Positions 26,410 through 37,265 of a DNA stretch of 64,000 bases are shown piece by piece. Location: the NCBI GenBank assembly GCA_021847605.1, contig JAJZQN010000005.1, forward strand, positions 1 through 64,000, in the 5' to 3' direction. The notes under the pieces were generated by a model, which did not search any database, was not told where the DNA came from, and saw only the letters and a program-made list of their open reading frames with translations. Positions within the stretch are counted from its first letter, which is position 1. The number at the start of each line of letters is the position of its first letter. The stretch comes from Pseudomonadota bacterium. Lineage in GTDB: Bacteria; Pseudomonadota; Alphaproteobacteria; Sphingomonadales; Sphingomonadaceae. Position numbers and translations under genes: made by a program.

Positions 26410-27726
26410 ATGGTCCCCCGTTACGCCCGCCCGCAAATGACCGCCCTCTGGGAACCGGAGGCCCGGTTCAAAATCTGGTTCGAGATTGAGGCGCACGCGA
26501 CCGAAAAGCTGGGCGAACTCGGCGTCGTGCCGCCGTCTGCCGCCAAGGCGCTGTGGGACTGGTGGGCGACGAACCCATCGATTGACGTACCCGCGATCGA
26601 CGCGATTGAGGCCGTCACCAAGCATGACGTCATCGCCTTCCTCACCTGGGTTGCCGAACAGGTGGGCGACGAAGCCCGCTTCATGCATCAGGGTATGACA
26701 TCGTCGGACGTTCTCGACACCTGCCTCGCGGTTCAGTTGGCCCGCGCTGCCGACATATTGATCGACGATCTCGACAAGCTGCTCGAAGTCATCAAGCGCC
26801 GCGCCTTCGAACATAAGCTGACGCCGACCATCGGCCGTAGCCACGGCATCCATGCAGAACCCGTCACCTTCGGCCTCAAGATGGCGGAAGCCTATGCCGA
26901 ATTTTCGCGCTGCAAGACCCGCCTGATCGCCGCCCGCGCTGAAATCGCTACCTGTGCCATTTCAGGCGCGGTCGGCACCTTCGCCAACATCGATCCGCGC
27001 GTCGAAGAACATGTCGCGGAAAAGCTGGGCCTCGCCATCGAGCCTGTCTCGACTCAGGTGATCCCGCGTGATCGTCATGCGATGTTCTTCGCGACGCTGG
27101 GCGTCATCGCCTCGTCCATCGAGCGCCTCGCCGTTGAGGTCCGCCACCTTCAGCGCACCGAAGTGCTGGAGGCCGAGGAATATTTCTCGCCCGGCCAGAA
27201 GGGCAGTTCGGCCATGCCGCACAAGCGCAACCCGGTGCTGACCGAAAACCTGACCGGCCTTGCCCGCATGGTGCGCAGCGCCACCATTCCCGCGATGGAG
27301 AATGTCGCCCTGTGGCATGAGCGCGATATTTCCCATTCGTCGGTCGAACGCTATATCGGCCCCGATGCCACCATCACCCTCGACTTCGCGCTCGGCCGCC
27401 TGACCGGCGTCATCGACAAGCTGCTCGTCTACCCCGCGCGGATGATGAAGAATCTCGACAAGATGGGCGGCCTCGTCCACTCGCAGCGCGTGCTGCTGGC
27501 CCTGACGCAGGCGGGTGTCAGCCGTGAGGACAGCTATCGCTATGTCCAGCGCAACGCCATGAAGGTGTGGGAATCGGACGGACAATTGTCGCTGATGGAA
27601 TTGCTCAAGGCCGACGAAGATGTCGCCAAGGCTCTGTCGGCGCAGGAGATCGAGGACAAGTTCAACCTCGACTATCATTTTGCTCAGGTCGATACGATCT
27701 TCACCCGCGTTTTCGGCGAGGCCTGA
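26410..27726 (+). CDS. purB: adenylosuccinate lyase
   Basis: 438-aa fumarase/aspartase-superfamily enzyme acting twice in purine synthesis (SAICAR and adenylosuccinate cleavage). The signature [12 protein letters not shown] is intact and holds the catalytic Ser loop. [14 protein letters not shown] and [14 protein letters not shown] (catalytic His) are also clear. Start ATG 26410 gives the standard N-terminus [10 protein letters not shown]. It is monocistronic here, tail-to-tail with lacI across a palindromic repeat. Confidence 0.96.
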   Translation: MVPRYARPQMTALWEPEARFKIWFEIEAHATEKLGELGVVPPSAAKALWDWWATNPSIDVPAIDAIEAVTKHDVIAFLTWVAEQVGDEARFMHQGMTSSDVLDTCLAVQLARAADILIDDLDKLLEVIKRRAFEHKLTPTIGRSHGIHAEPVTFGLKMAEAYAEFSRCKTRLIAARAEIATCAISGAVGTFANIDPRVEEHVAEKLGLAIEPVSTQVIPRDRHAMFFATLGVIASSIERLAVEVRHLQRTEVLEAEEYFSPGQKGSSAMPHKRNPVLTENLTGLARMVRSATIPAMENVALWHERDISHSSVERYIGPDATITLDFALGRLTGVIDKLLVYPARMMKNLDKMGGLVHSQRVLLALTQAGVSREDSYRYVQRNAMKVWESDGQLSLMELLKADEDVAKALSAQEIEDKFNLDYHFAQVDTIFTRVFGEA

Positions 27727-27740
27727 TCAAATATTATCCG

Positions 27741-27810
27741 GTTCGTTTCGAGCGTAGTCGAGAAACAGGAAGCACCATGCTGACCGTTTCTCGACAAGCT
27801 CGAAACGAAT
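27741..27810. repeat. palindromic sphingomonad repeat, copy 2 (purB/lacI gap)
   Basis: The arms at 27741-27766 and 27786-27810 are near reverse complements (GTTTCGAGCGTAGTCGAG against its complement). It lies between convergent genes, like the other two copies, and may serve as a two-way terminator. Confidence 0.85.
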
Positions 27811-27823
27811 GGAACTTGCTGCT

Positions 27824-28900
27824 TTATCGCCCGCCCAGCCGTGGCCGCATTCGTGGCGCTGCGTCCGACTGACGCCGGATCAGCGTGTAATCCATCACGA
27901 CATGCTCGGCGGCATCCTCGCTGACTGCTGCGCGGCGACTTTTCAGCATCCGCACCAGCAATTCCACCGCTTCGCGCGACATCTCGCTGATCGGCTGGCG
28001 AATGGTCGTCAGTTCGGGCCAGATTGTGGTCGCCAGTGACGTATCGTCGAAACCGCAGACAGTCAGATCGCTCGGTACGTCCAGTCCGTTGCGATGCGCG
28101 ATCGCGACCGTTGCCGCCGCCATATCGTCATTGCTCGCAAAGATGGCCGATGGCGGATCGGCCAGTGCCAAAATCTGTTCCGCCGCGTCCAGACCCGACC
28201 GATAGGTGAAATATCCCTGCGCAATCAGTTCGTCGCGCACCGGGATATCTGCCTCCTGTAGCGCGACGGCATAGCCTTCGAACCGGCGACCGCTCGCGCT
28301 CTGGTTAGGATTGCCCTTGATGAAACCGATGCGGCTGTGACCCAGCGCTATGAGGTGACGAGTCATTTCATAGGCGGCCTGCATGTCGTTGATGCTGACC
28401 ACCGCCAGATCGCCCGGCGCACGTCCGGTCGCGACCGCTACGGTCGGTATATGCGCGGCGTCCAGCGCCGCGACCATCTCTTCCAGATCGCAGAGCGGTG
28501 GCGGCAGGATCACCCCGTCGATCCGCCCGCGCAACAGATGATCGACCACGGCCTTGACCGCCGTTTCCTCGTCCCATTTCTCCACAACCAGATGCACGCC
28601 GCTACGGCTGGCCTGATCGAGGCTGCCGACCAGAAATTCGCTGAGATAGGAGGAGGACGGATTGCTGTAGAGCAGGCCGATGCGCAATTCTTCGCCCCCG
28701 GCCAGGCTGCGCGCGGCGGCGCTGGGCGAATAGTTGAGCGCGGCAATGGCCGCCTCCACCTTTTCGCGCGTCGCCGGGCGGACCACCTGTTCGCCATTGA
28801 TGACGCGGGACACCGTCATTGGCGACACACCGGCGTGGCGCGCGACATCATTGATGGTCGGCGCGCCGCGCTGGCGACGGGAGGCTCTGCTATCGGACAA
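27824..28900 (-). CDS. LacI-family regulator, probable xylan/xylose repressor
   Basis: 358-aa LacI/GalR repressor. The helix-turn-helix and hinge helix are at about residues 15-36 and beyond (TINDVARHAGVSPMTVSRVING, with ARSLAGG later). The periplasmic-binding-like sugar domain includes FIKGNPNQSASGRRFEGY, FASNDDMAAATV and TVCGFDDTSLA. TTG 28900 is chosen as start because GGGGAGGAG lies 5 nt before it; GTG 28918 overlaps that site. The gene sits between the two halves of the xylan locus, and a variant of the shared 14-bp palindrome precedes it, suggesting autoregulation. The inducer is probably xylose or a xylo-oligosaccharide (inferred). Confidence 0.9.
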   Translation of the reverse strand: MSDSRASRRQRGAPTINDVARHAGVSPMTVSRVINGEQVVRPATREKVEAAIAALNYSPSAAARSLAGGEELRIGLLYSNPSSSYLSEFLVGSLDQASRSGVHLVVEKWDEETAVKAVVDHLLRGRIDGVILPPPLCDLEEMVAALDAAHIPTVAVATGRAPGDLAVVSINDMQAAYEMTRHLIALGHSRIGFIKGNPNQSASGRRFEGYAVALQEADIPVRDELIAQGYFTYRSGLDAAEQILALADPPSAIFASNDDMAAATVAIAHRNGLDVPSDLTVCGFDDTSLATTIWPELTTIRQPISEMSREAVELLVRMLKSRRAAVSEDAAEHVVMDYTLIRRQSDAAPRMRPRLGGR

Positions 28901-28940
28901 TCTGGCTCCTCCCCTCACGGAACGGTTATCGACGTTGAAA

Positions 28941-28954
28941 TGGTAACGACATCA
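28941..28954 (-). promoter_or_regulatory. LacI-type operator variant before the regulator gene
   Basis: TGGTAACGACATCA differs from the symmetric consensus mainly at the centre. It lies 41 nt upstream of the lacI start codon, between that gene and the end of the alpha-glucuronidase gene, so it fits autoregulation. It is the weakest of the four sites. Confidence 0.5.
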
Positions 28955-28981
28955 TCCCGTTAAACAGAAGCGGAAAATACA

Positions 28982-31123
28982 TCAATTGCCCGGTGCAAAC
29001 GGGAATTTGAGTGCCTTGTAATAGTCGAGGCTATGGGCAGGGGCTGCGGAACCGGCGGGCAGGGGGCGTTTCGACACCGACTGGAAATAGGCGATGCACG
29101 CATCCCGCCACCATTGCGCCTCACGCTGCTGGATCGTGAGGAGGGTTTCGGTTTCCGCAAAACGCTCCGTATCCACCATTGGGCGCAACGTTTCCCAGGT
29201 TGCGCGCATCTGCGCCACATCGGCAACGCCATGCTCATAATGGTGGATCAGGCCATCCCACAATGTATCGCCCGATTTCAGGCGATAGTCCCAGGGCAGA
29301 TGGTGGAACCACAGCAATTCGCGTTCTGGCGTTGTTTTGGGGTCGTCCAGCATTTTCGCGATGGTCGGCGCATATTGGCTGACGGCATTGCTGCCGCTTT
29401 TCGTGCGGTCGAACCCGATGCCGTTGGCGTCGGCCTTATGATAATAGACCGGGTTCCATTCCGGCCGCGCCAGTTCCGATACCCACGGGCCGGGGCCATA
29501 ATGATGGCCGGTGTTCATGATGTGGGCGAGGCCAAGCGGCGTCATATAATCGACGGCCGCCTCCCGCGATCCCATCATCATCATCACGACCGGCTGGACC
29601 ACCTTCTGATCAGGCGAGAATGTTTGTGCTGCCCATTCTGTCGCAATGTCCCTGGCCGACAGGCTGGTGTCCCATGACAGGCGGCCAAAGGCATACCAGT
29701 CCGCCTGATTGAAGATGGACCCGCTCCAGTCGCGATCGACGCCGATATTGGCGACGCCCGCAATGCCAGTCAGCTTATGCCCTTCCAGTGATCCGTCGAT
29801 GACCTTTGCCACCGTCGATCCCTTGCCCTTGGCAAAGGTGTCGGCGTCCAGCGTCTCCTCGAACAGGGGGCCGAGATAGGTCAGGTGCGTCGACTGGCCC
29901 AAATATTCCTTGGTGATCTGAAATTCCATCATCAACGGCGTCTTGGGCATCGCGCCGAACAGCGGGTGGAATGGTTCGCGCGGCTGGAAATCGATCGCGC
30001 CATTCTTCACCTGCACGATCACATTGTCGGCGAACTGGCCGTCCAGCGGTTTGAAGTCGCTATAGGCCTGCTTTGCGCGATCGTCGGGATTGTCATGGGC
30101 ATAGACGAAGGCGCGCCACATCACGATGCCGCCATGCGGCTTCACCGCCGCCGCCAGCATGTTCGCGCCGTCGGCATGGGTGCGCTTATAATCCTGCGGT
30201 CCCGGCTGTCCTTCGCTGTTCGCCTTGACCAGAAAGCCGCCAAAATCGGGAATGGCCTTGTAGATTTCGTCCGCTTTCGCCTTCCACCAGGCGGCAACCG
30301 CCGGGTCGAGTGGATCGGCGGTTTTCAGGCCATCCAGTTCCATCGGCGCAGTCCATTTGACCGACAGATAGACCTTGATGCCATAAGGGCGGAATATGTC
30401 GGCCAGTGCCGCCGCCTTGGCGATATAGGGCGCGGTCAGGCTTTCGGACCGGGCGTTCACATTGTTGAGGACGGTGCCATTGATGCCCAGCGAGGCATTG
30501 GCGCGGGCATAATCGGTATAACGCGGCCCCTTATAATCGGGCAGGCGCCACCAGTCCCAGATGGACTGCCCGGCATAGCCGCGCTCCACCGATCCATCCA
30601 GATTGTCCCAATGATTGAGCATGCGCAGGCCGATCTTGGGCGCGCTGGCGATGGCCAGCGAATCGAGGCTGGCCCCCGTCTGAGCCAGCCGCAGCCAGTG
30701 ATAGGCGCCGTGCAGCAGCCCGACGTCACTATTGGCCGCGATCAGCGTGACCGCTTTGCCATCGATCGTGACCGAACGAATCGCATAGCCCTCCAGGCCC
30801 AGGCCATCGGTCTTGACCGGCAGGGAAGGGGAGGATGCCGGCGTTGCCAGCCATAGTGCGCCTTGCTGGATTGTTGCCGTGACCGCTGGCTTCGTGCCGG
30901 TCATGCCAGCAATGCCACGCTGCAATTCGCTCGTCGCGGCGGCCCAGGTCGGGCCGGTTCCGGTGGCCACGATTGCCGTCACATGGGCGGAAAGGCTGCT
31001 GCTCCGCGCGGCATCCGTGGGGGCATAGCGCAGCCACAGATCATAGCCATCCTCGGCCCGCGCCACCGGCGTCAGGGCCATTGCCCCCATGGCAATCGTC
31101 CAGCAAAAAAGCCGCGCTATCAC
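28982..31123 (-). CDS. exported GH67 alpha-glucuronidase
   Basis: 713-aa glycoside hydrolase that removes (4-O-methyl-)glucuronic acid from the non-reducing end of glucuronoxylo-oligosaccharides. The signal peptide MIARLFCWTIAMGAMALTPVARA puts it in the periplasm. The GH67 centre is clear: LNHWDNLDGSVERGYAG, acid Glu304 in KANSEGQPGP, and the base pair Asp378 (GAIDFQPREP) and Glu406 (ITKEYLG). The 28-residue spacing equals that of Cellvibrio GlcA67A D365/E393. The start is GTG 31123 with GAGGGA upstream. It is divergent from the GH3 operon across a shared operator. Confidence 0.93.
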   Translation of the reverse strand: MIARLFCWTIAMGAMALTPVARAEDGYDLWLRYAPTDAARSSSLSAHVTAIVATGTGPTWAAATSELQRGIAGMTGTKPAVTATIQQGALWLATPASSPSLPVKTDGLGLEGYAIRSVTIDGKAVTLIAANSDVGLLHGAYHWLRLAQTGASLDSLAIASAPKIGLRMLNHWDNLDGSVERGYAGQSIWDWWRLPDYKGPRYTDYARANASLGINGTVLNNVNARSESLTAPYIAKAAALADIFRPYGIKVYLSVKWTAPMELDGLKTADPLDPAVAAWWKAKADEIYKAIPDFGGFLVKANSEGQPGPQDYKRTHADGANMLAAAVKPHGGIVMWRAFVYAHDNPDDRAKQAYSDFKPLDGQFADNVIVQVKNGAIDFQPREPFHPLFGAMPKTPLMMEFQITKEYLGQSTHLTYLGPLFEETLDADTFAKGKGSTVAKVIDGSLEGHKLTGIAGVANIGVDRDWSGSIFNQADWYAFGRLSWDTSLSARDIATEWAAQTFSPDQKVVQPVVMMMMGSREAAVDYMTPLGLAHIMNTGHHYGPGPWVSELARPEWNPVYYHKADANGIGFDRTKSGSNAVSQYAPTIAKMLDDPKTTPERELLWFHHLPWDYRLKSGDTLWDGLIHHYEHGVADVAQMRATWETLRPMVDTERFAETETLLTIQQREAQWWRDACIAYFQSVSKRPLPAGSAAPAHSLDYYKALKFPFAPGN

Positions 31124-31170
31124 TCGTCCCTCTCCCTTGTCTCAATCTGGCAATGCCGGTGTGACGGGCA

Positions 31171-31210
31171 TTGACAACCGCTTCTTGTCCGAGCAATGGT
31201 AACGCTATCA
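31171..31210 (+). promoter_or_regulatory. divergent promoter with LacI-type operator (alpha-glucuronidase/GH3)
   Basis: TTGACA at 31171-31176 is a good -35 for the plus-strand GH3 operon. The operator TGGTAACGCTATCA (31197-31210) covers the expected -10 region. The intergenic space is only 141 nt, so one repressor site could control both the minus-strand alpha-glucuronidase and the plus-strand operon. Confidence 0.7.
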
Positions 31211-31264
31211 GTTCGGTGGCGGCAAGCATAAAGATCGCCACATGAGAAAATGGAGAGGGGCGTC

Positions 31265-33640
31265 GTGATCCGTACCAGCAAAATTCTCGCCGCCGCTTCG
31301 GCGTTGGCGCTCTGTATTGCGCTGCCAGCGGCGCCCGTCCAGTCCGCCCCTGCGGCTGCATCGTCGAAACTGGTGTACAAGGATGCCTCCGCTCCGATCG
31401 AGGCGCGTGTCGATGATCTGATTGCGCGCATGACGCTGGATGAAAAAATCGCGCAGATCACGACGGTCTGGACCGACAAAGTCAAGATTTTCGACGACAG
31501 GCTGCAACTCGATCCCGCGAAACTGGCCGCTCAATATCCCAATGGCCTTGGTCATTTCACCCGTCCCTCCGACGCCAAGGGCAGTTTCAGCCCTCGTGTC
31601 GCCCGTGGCCGCGATCCGCGTCAGACGGTGGCGCTGGTCAACGCGCTTCAGAAATGGGCGATGACGCAGACGCGCCTTGGCATCCCGATCCTGTTCCATG
31701 AGGAAGGGTTGCACGGCTATGCCGCCGTCGGCGCGACCAGCTTCCCTCAGTCGATCGCCATGGCCTCCTCCTTCGACACGGGCATGTTACGCGACGTGAA
31801 CAGCGTTATCGCCCGCGAAATCCGGGCGCGTGGCGTCCCCATGGTTCTCTCGCCCGTCGTCGACATCGCCCGCGATCCGCGCTGGGGCCGGATCGAGGAA
31901 ACCTATGGTGAAGATCCCTATCTGGTCGGCGAAATGGGCGTCGCCGCGGTCGAGGGGCTTCAGGGCGAAGGGCGCTCTCGCACCCTGCGCGATGGCAAGG
32001 TCTTTGCCACGCTCAAGCATCTGACCGGCCATGGTCAGCCTGAAAGCGGCACCAATGTCGGCCCCGCCCCGGTGTCCGAACGCGAACTGCGCGAGAATTT
32101 CTTCCCGCCCTTTGAACAGGTGGTGAAACGCACCGGCATCGAGGCCGTGATGGCCAGCTACAACGAGATTGACGGCGTGCCGAGTCACGCCAATCGCTGG
32201 TTGCTGGAAGATGTGCTGCGCGAGGAATGGGGCTTCAAGGGCGCGGTCGTCTCCGATTATTCGGCCGTCGATCAGCTCATGAGTATCCACCATATCGCCG
32301 CCAATCTGGAGGATGCCGCAACCCGTGCGCTCGACGCTGGCGTCGATGCCGACCTGCCCGATGGCCTGTCCTACGCCACGCTCGGCAAGCTGGTCCGCGA
32401 AGGCAAGGTGTCGGAAGCGCTGGTCGATAAAGCCGTGCGCCGCATGCTGGAGCTGAAATTCCGCGCCGGTCTGTTCGAAAATCCTTATGCCGACGGCGCG
32501 AAAGCTGCCGCGATCACCAATAATGACGATGCCCGCGCCTTGGCGCTCAAGGCGGCGCAGCGTTCCATCACCCTGCTCAAGAATGATGGCATGCTGCCGT
32601 TGAAGCCGGAAGGCACGATCGCGGTCATAGGACCGAGCGCAGCCGTTGCCCGTCTGGGCGGCTATTATGGTCAGCCTCCGCACAGCGTCTCGATCCTCGA
32701 AGGCATCAAGGCGAAGGTCGGCAAGAAGGCGAACATCGTCTTCGCGCAGGGCGTGAAGATCACCGAGGATGATGACTGGTGGGCGGATAGCGTCACCAAG
32801 TCGGACCCGGCTGAAAACCGCAAGCTGATCGCGCAGGCGGTTGAGGCGGCCAAAGGGGTGGACCGCATCGTCCTGACTCTTGGCGACACGGAGCAGTCGA
32901 GCCGTGAAGGCTGGGCCGACAATCATCTGGGTGATCGACCCAGCCTCGATCTGGTCGGTGAACAGCAGGAGTTGTTCGATGCGCTGAAGGCACTGGGCAA
33001 GCCGATCACCGTTGTCCTTATCAACGGGCGTCCGGCTTCGACCGTGAAGGTCAGCGAACAGGCCAATGCCATATTGGAAGGCTGGTATCTGGGCGAGCAG
33101 GGCGGCAATGCCGTCGCTGACATACTGTTCGGCGATGTGAACCCCGGCGCGAAGCTGCCTGTCACGGTGCCGCGCTCGGTCGGTCAGTTGCCGATGTTCT
33201 ACAATGCCAAACCGTCGGCGCGTCGCGGTTATCTGTTCGACACCACCGACCCGCTCTATCCTTTCGGCTTCGGCCTCAGCTTCACGACCTTCGATCTGTC
33301 GGCACCGCGTCTGGCGGCGACCAGCATCGGCACCGGCGGCAAGACGACCGTATCGGTCGATGTCCGCAACAGCGGCCAGCGCGAGGGCGACGAGGTTGTC
33401 CAGCTTTACATTCGTGACAAGGTCAGCTCCGTCACCCGTCCGGTTAAGGAATTGAAAGGTTTCCAGCGCGTCACTCTGAAACCGGGTGAAAGCCGCACCG
33501 TTACTTTCACCATCAGCCCCGAAAGCCTCCAGATGTGGAATGACCATATGGAGCGCGTGGTCGAGCCGGGCGATTTCGACATCATGACCGGCAACAGCTC
33601 GGTCGCACTCCAATCCACGACGTTGACGGTAACGCCGTGA
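31265..33640 (+). CDS. exported GH3 beta-xylosidase/glucosidase, first of tandem pair
   Basis: 791-aa family 3 glycoside hydrolase, probably releasing xylose from xylo-oligosaccharides. The Sec signal peptide is MIRTSKILAAASALALCIAL. The TIM barrel has KHLTGHGQPESGTN and the nucleophile Asp331 in VVSDYSAVD. Then come the alpha/beta sandwich (ITLLKNDGMLPL, LTLGDTEQSSREG) and a C-terminal fibronectin-III-like domain ([18 protein letters not shown]). GTG 31265 is preferred over ATG 31250, since AGAGGGG then lies 5 nt upstream and the signal peptide starts correctly. The xylosidase role comes from context; GH3 also covers glucosidases. The stop overlaps the second GH3 start. Confidence 0.9.
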   Translation: MIRTSKILAAASALALCIALPAAPVQSAPAAASSKLVYKDASAPIEARVDDLIARMTLDEKIAQITTVWTDKVKIFDDRLQLDPAKLAAQYPNGLGHFTRPSDAKGSFSPRVARGRDPRQTVALVNALQKWAMTQTRLGIPILFHEEGLHGYAAVGATSFPQSIAMASSFDTGMLRDVNSVIAREIRARGVPMVLSPVVDIARDPRWGRIEETYGEDPYLVGEMGVAAVEGLQGEGRSRTLRDGKVFATLKHLTGHGQPESGTNVGPAPVSERELRENFFPPFEQVVKRTGIEAVMASYNEIDGVPSHANRWLLEDVLREEWGFKGAVVSDYSAVDQLMSIHHIAANLEDAATRALDAGVDADLPDGLSYATLGKLVREGKVSEALVDKAVRRMLELKFRAGLFENPYADGAKAAAITNNDDARALALKAAQRSITLLKNDGMLPLKPEGTIAVIGPSAAVARLGGYYGQPPHSVSILEGIKAKVGKKANIVFAQGVKITEDDDWWADSVTKSDPAENRKLIAQAVEAAKGVDRIVLTLGDTEQSSREGWADNHLGDRPSLDLVGEQQELFDALKALGKPITVVLINGRPASTVKVSEQANAILEGWYLGEQGGNAVADILFGDVNPGAKLPVTVPRSVGQLPMFYNAKPSARRGYLFDTTDPLYPFGFGLSFTTFDLSAPRLAATSIGTGGKTTVSVDVRNSGQREGDEVVQLYIRDKVSSVTRPVKELKGFQRVTLKPGESRTVTFTISPESLQMWNDHMERVVEPGDFDIMTGNSSVALQSTTLTVTP

Positions 33641-36027
33641 GCCTTGCCTCCGCCTTGCATCGGCGTCAGGCGCTCGGCCTGCTGGCCTCGACCTCCTTCA
33701 TCGCAACGGCGCCTGCCGCTGCGGCAAAGGCCGGTGGGAAAAGCGGTCCGCTCTACAAGGATGCGTCCGCGCCCATCGACCTGCGCGTGCGTGATCTGAT
33801 CGGTCGCATGACGCTGGAGGAGAAAGTCGGTCAGATCATCGCCCTCTGGGCGACCAAGGCCGACATCATGGATGGCATCGCCTTCTCGCCGGACAAGGCG
33901 AACAAGGCCTATCCCGCCAGTTTCGGCCAGATTACCCGTCCGTCCGATAAACGTGGCGCGGCGGGCGACGCCAATCAGGCGGGCGGCGTCGGCGCACGCT
34001 GGCGCACGCCCAAAGAGACGGTCGATTTCATCACCGCCGTTCAGAAATGGGCGATTGAGGATACGCGCCTCGGCATACCTGTGCTGTTCCATGAGGAATC
34101 GCTGCACGGCTATATGGCGACGCAGGCGACCATGTTCCCCATGGCCATCGGCATGGCGGGCAGCTTCGATCGGCAATTGATGCAGGATGTTCAGTCCGTC
34201 ATCGCTCGCGAAGTGCGGGCGCGCGGCGTTCATCTGGCGCTGTCGCCGGTGGTGGACATCGCTCGTGACCCACGCTGGGGGCGGATCGAGGAAACATTCG
34301 GCGAAGACCCCTATCTCTGCGGCGAGATGGGCGTTGCCGCCGTGCTGGGCCTGCAAGGCGAAAGCAAGCAGATCGGACCCGACAAGGTCATGGCCACGCT
34401 CAAGCATATGACCGGCCACGGCCAGCCTCAGAGCGGCGAAAATGTCGCGCCAGCGCCGATCAGCCAGCGCGAACTGCGGGAGAATTTCTTTCCGCCCTTC
34501 CGTCAGGTGGTGAAACGCACCGGCATCGCCGCCGTCATGCCCAGCTATAACGAGATCGACGGCATACCCTCGCATCAGAATAAATGGCTGCTCGGCGACA
34601 TATTGCGGGGCGAATGGCATTTCGACGGCGCGGTGGTCAGTGATTATGGCGCCGTCCACGAACTCGACACCATCCACCATGTTCAGCCCGATCCGCAGGC
34701 GGCCGCTCGTGCGGCGTTGCGGGCCGGTGTCGATTGCGAGCTGCCCGATGGCCAGACCTATCGGACGCTCGCGGAACAGGTCCGCGCGGGGCATGTGCCC
34801 CTCGAAGCGGTCGACCTCGCCTGCACGCGAATGTTGACCCTCAAGTTCCGCGCGGGCCTGTTCGAAAATCCCTGGCCGCGCCGCGATTATGAAGCGCTGA
34901 CCGGGAATGCCGAAGCGCGCGCGCTGGCGCTAAAGGCCGCGCATCGATCCATCGTGCTGCTTAAAAATGACGGCACCCTGCCGCTGGCACGCGGCGCCCA
35001 TAAGCGGGTCGCGGTGATCGGTCCCAACGCTGCCATCGCCCGCCTCGGTGGCTACTCCTCCGTCCCGCGCCAGACCGTATCCCTGTTGGAAGGGGTGCAG
35101 GCAAAGCTGAAGGGCAAGGCGGAGGTCGTCCATGCGCAGGGTGTATTCATCACCCAGAGCGAGGACCGTTCGGCTGACGAGGTGTTGCTGGCCGATCCGG
35201 CGAAAAACCGCCAACTGATCGCGGAAGCGGTCGAGGTGGCGAAGACCGCCGATGTCATCCTGCTTGCCATCGGCGACACGGAACAGACCAGCCGTGAAGG
35301 CTTTGCGAAAAATCATCTGGGCGACCGCACCAGCCTTGACCTGTTGGGCGAGCAAAATGACCTTTTCGCCGCGATGAAGGCGACAGGCAAGCCGGTGGTC
35401 ATATGCGCCATCAACGGCCGACCGCCCAGCTATCCCACCATTGCCGAAGGCGCCAACGCGCTGCTGGAATGCTGGTATCCGGGGCAGGAGGGCGGCACGG
35501 CGATGGCCGACATCCTGTTCGGCGAGGTCAATCCCGGTGCCAAGCTGCCCGTCACCGTCGCCCGCGACGCGGGGCAAATCCCGATCTTCTACAACCGTAA
35601 GCCCAGCGCCCGGCGCGGCTATGTGTTCGAAGACATCTTGCCGCTCTTCCCCTTCGGTTTCGGCCTCAGCTACACGAAGTTCGATTTCGGCAAGCCACGT
35701 CTCTCCGCGCCGCGGATCGGCAAGGGGGGCAGCGTCACGGTCGAAGTCGATGTGCGTAATATCGGCGACAGGGCAGGGGATGAAGTCGTCCAGCTCTATG
35801 TCCATGATCGCATCGCCAGCGTCACCCGCCCGATCAAGGAATTGAAGGGCTTCGAACGCATCACCCTCGCGCCCGGCGAGGCGAAGACTGTGCGTCTTAC
35901 CCTCGGCCCCGACGCCTTCACCCTCTGGAACATCGACATGGAGGAAGTGGTCGAACCCGGCTTCTTCGACATCATGGTCGGGCCGGACAGCCAGAATCTT
36001 CAGACCATCCCGCTCGAAATCATCTGA
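33637..36027 (+). CDS. exported GH3 beta-xylosidase/glucosidase, second of tandem pair
   Basis: 796-aa paralogue of the preceding enzyme with the same domain order. The nucleophile Asp336 lies in [35 protein letters not shown] and [18 protein letters not shown] are shared with its neighbour. Its N-terminus [18 protein letters not shown] has a twin-arginine-like RRQALGL, unlike the Sec signal of copy 1. It starts at GTG 33637, overlapping the previous stop (GTGA). It therefore arose by tandem duplication or is an old pair kept for different oligomers or linkages. manD follows after 14 nt. Confidence 0.9.
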   Translation: MSLASALHRRQALGLLASTSFIATAPAAAAKAGGKSGPLYKDASAPIDLRVRDLIGRMTLEEKVGQIIALWATKADIMDGIAFSPDKANKAYPASFGQITRPSDKRGAAGDANQAGGVGARWRTPKETVDFITAVQKWAIEDTRLGIPVLFHEESLHGYMATQATMFPMAIGMAGSFDRQLMQDVQSVIAREVRARGVHLALSPVVDIARDPRWGRIEETFGEDPYLCGEMGVAAVLGLQGESKQIGPDKVMATLKHMTGHGQPQSGENVAPAPISQRELRENFFPPFRQVVKRTGIAAVMPSYNEIDGIPSHQNKWLLGDILRGEWHFDGAVVSDYGAVHELDTIHHVQPDPQAAARAALRAGVDCELPDGQTYRTLAEQVRAGHVPLEAVDLACTRMLTLKFRAGLFENPWPRRDYEALTGNAEARALALKAAHRSIVLLKNDGTLPLARGAHKRVAVIGPNAAIARLGGYSSVPRQTVSLLEGVQAKLKGKAEVVHAQGVFITQSEDRSADEVLLADPAKNRQLIAEAVEVAKTADVILLAIGDTEQTSREGFAKNHLGDRTSLDLLGEQNDLFAAMKATGKPVVICAINGRPPSYPTIAEGANALLECWYPGQEGGTAMADILFGEVNPGAKLPVTVARDAGQIPIFYNRKPSARRGYVFEDILPLFPFGFGLSYTKFDFGKPRLSAPRIGKGGSVTVEVDVRNIGDRAGDEVVQLYVHDRIASVTRPIKELKGFERITLAPGEAKTVRLTLGPDAFTLWNIDMEEVVEPGFFDIMVGPDSQNLQTIPLEII

Positions 36028-36041
36028 ACAGGACCGCTCCT

Positions 36042-37253
36042 ATGCCAAAGATTATTGATGCCAAGGTTATCGTCACCTGCCCCGGCCGCAATTTCGTCAC
36101 GCTGAAAATCATCACGGATGAGGGCGTTTATGGTCTGGGCGACGCCACGCTCAACGGCCGCGAATTGTCGGTCGCCAGCTATTTGCAGGATCATGTGATC
36201 CCCTGCCTGATCGGTCGCGACGCGCACCGGATCGAGGATATCTGGCAGTATCTCTACAAGGGCGCCTATTGGCGTCGCGGCCCCGTCACCATGTCGGCCA
36301 TCGCTGCCGTCGACACCGCTCTGTGGGACATTAAGGGTAAGCTCGCCGGCCTGCCGGTCTATCAGTTGCTGGGCGGCGCCAGCCGCGAAGGCGTGATGGT
36401 CTATGGCCACGCCAATGGCACGACGATCGAGGATACCGTCAATGTCGCGCTGGAATATCAGGCGCAGGGGTATAAGGCGATCCGCATTCAGTGTGGCATT
36501 CCCGGCATGGCGTCGACCTATGGCGTCAGCAAGGACAAATATTTCTACGAACCGGCCGACGCCGACCTGCCGACCGAAAATGTCTGGAACACCAGCAAAT
36601 ATCTGCGCATCGTGCCCGAACTGTTCAAGGCCGCGCGTGAGGCGCTGGGCTGGGACGTGCATCTGCTCCACGACATTCATCATCGCCTGACCCCGATCGA
36701 GGCGGGCCGTCTGGGCAAGGATCTGGAGCAATATCGCCCCTTCTGGCTGGAAGATGCGACCCCGGCCGAAAATCAGGAAGCGTTCAAGCTGATCCGTCAG
36801 CACACGACGTCGCCGCTGGCTGTGGGAGAAATCTTCAACTCGATTCATGATTGCCGCGAACTGATCCAGAACCAGTTGATCGACTATATTCGCGCCACCG
36901 TGGTCCATGCCGGCGGCATCAGCCACCTGCGCAAGATCGCCAATCTGGCCGACCTCTATCAGGTCCGCACCGGCTGCCACGGCGCGACCGACCTGTCGCC
37001 GGTCTGCATGGCCGCCGCGCTGCATTTCGACCTGTCGATCCCGAATTTCGGGGTTCAGGAATATATGCGCCACACCGAAGAGACGGACGCGGTCTTCCCC
37101 CACGCTTACACCTTCGAAAATGGCATGATGCATCCGGGCGACAAGCCGGGTCTGGGCGTCGACATCGACGAGGAACTGGCTGCCAAATATGAATATAAGC
37201 GAGCCTTCCTGCCGGTGAACCGTCTGGAAGACGGCACGATGTTCAACTGGTGA
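36042..37253 (+). CDS. manD: D-mannonate dehydratase (enolase superfamily)
   Basis: 403-aa enolase-superfamily enzyme dehydrating D-mannonate to 2-keto-3-deoxygluconate. Metal ligands are Asp211 ([11 protein letters not shown]), then Glu in [10 protein letters not shown] and Glu in AVGEIFNS. The acid/base candidates are Tyr/His in the loop after GIPGMAS and His in [11 protein letters not shown]. Length and sequence closely resemble the characterised Novosphingobium aromaticivorans ManD as I recall it, so this is one of the high-activity ManD enzymes, not RspA with low activity. It replaces UxuA in the glucuronate route here. The operon continues to the MFS transporter after a repeat. Confidence 0.93.
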   Translation: MPKIIDAKVIVTCPGRNFVTLKIITDEGVYGLGDATLNGRELSVASYLQDHVIPCLIGRDAHRIEDIWQYLYKGAYWRRGPVTMSAIAAVDTALWDIKGKLAGLPVYQLLGGASREGVMVYGHANGTTIEDTVNVALEYQAQGYKAIRIQCGIPGMASTYGVSKDKYFYEPADADLPTENVWNTSKYLRIVPELFKAAREALGWDVHLLHDIHHRLTPIEAGRLGKDLEQYRPFWLEDATPAENQEAFKLIRQHTTSPLAVGEIFNSIHDCRELIQNQLIDYIRATVVHAGGISHLRKIANLADLYQVRTGCHGATDLSPVCMAAALHFDLSIPNFGVQEYMRHTEETDAVFPHAYTFENGMMHPGDKPGLGVDIDEELAAKYEYKRAFLPVNRLEDGTMFNW

Positions 37254-37265
37254 TGACTTCTTATT

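Noticed and set aside
31787..33613. 608-aa minus-strand ORF opposite the first GH3 gene
   Set aside because: Its composition mirrors the GH3 codons, with no recognisable motif and no start context. The plus strand has intact catalytic residues.
33406..34794. 462-aa minus-strand ORF across the GH3 pair junction
   Set aside because: It repeats features of the ORF opposite the first GH3 because the genes are paralogous. It is an antisense shadow only.
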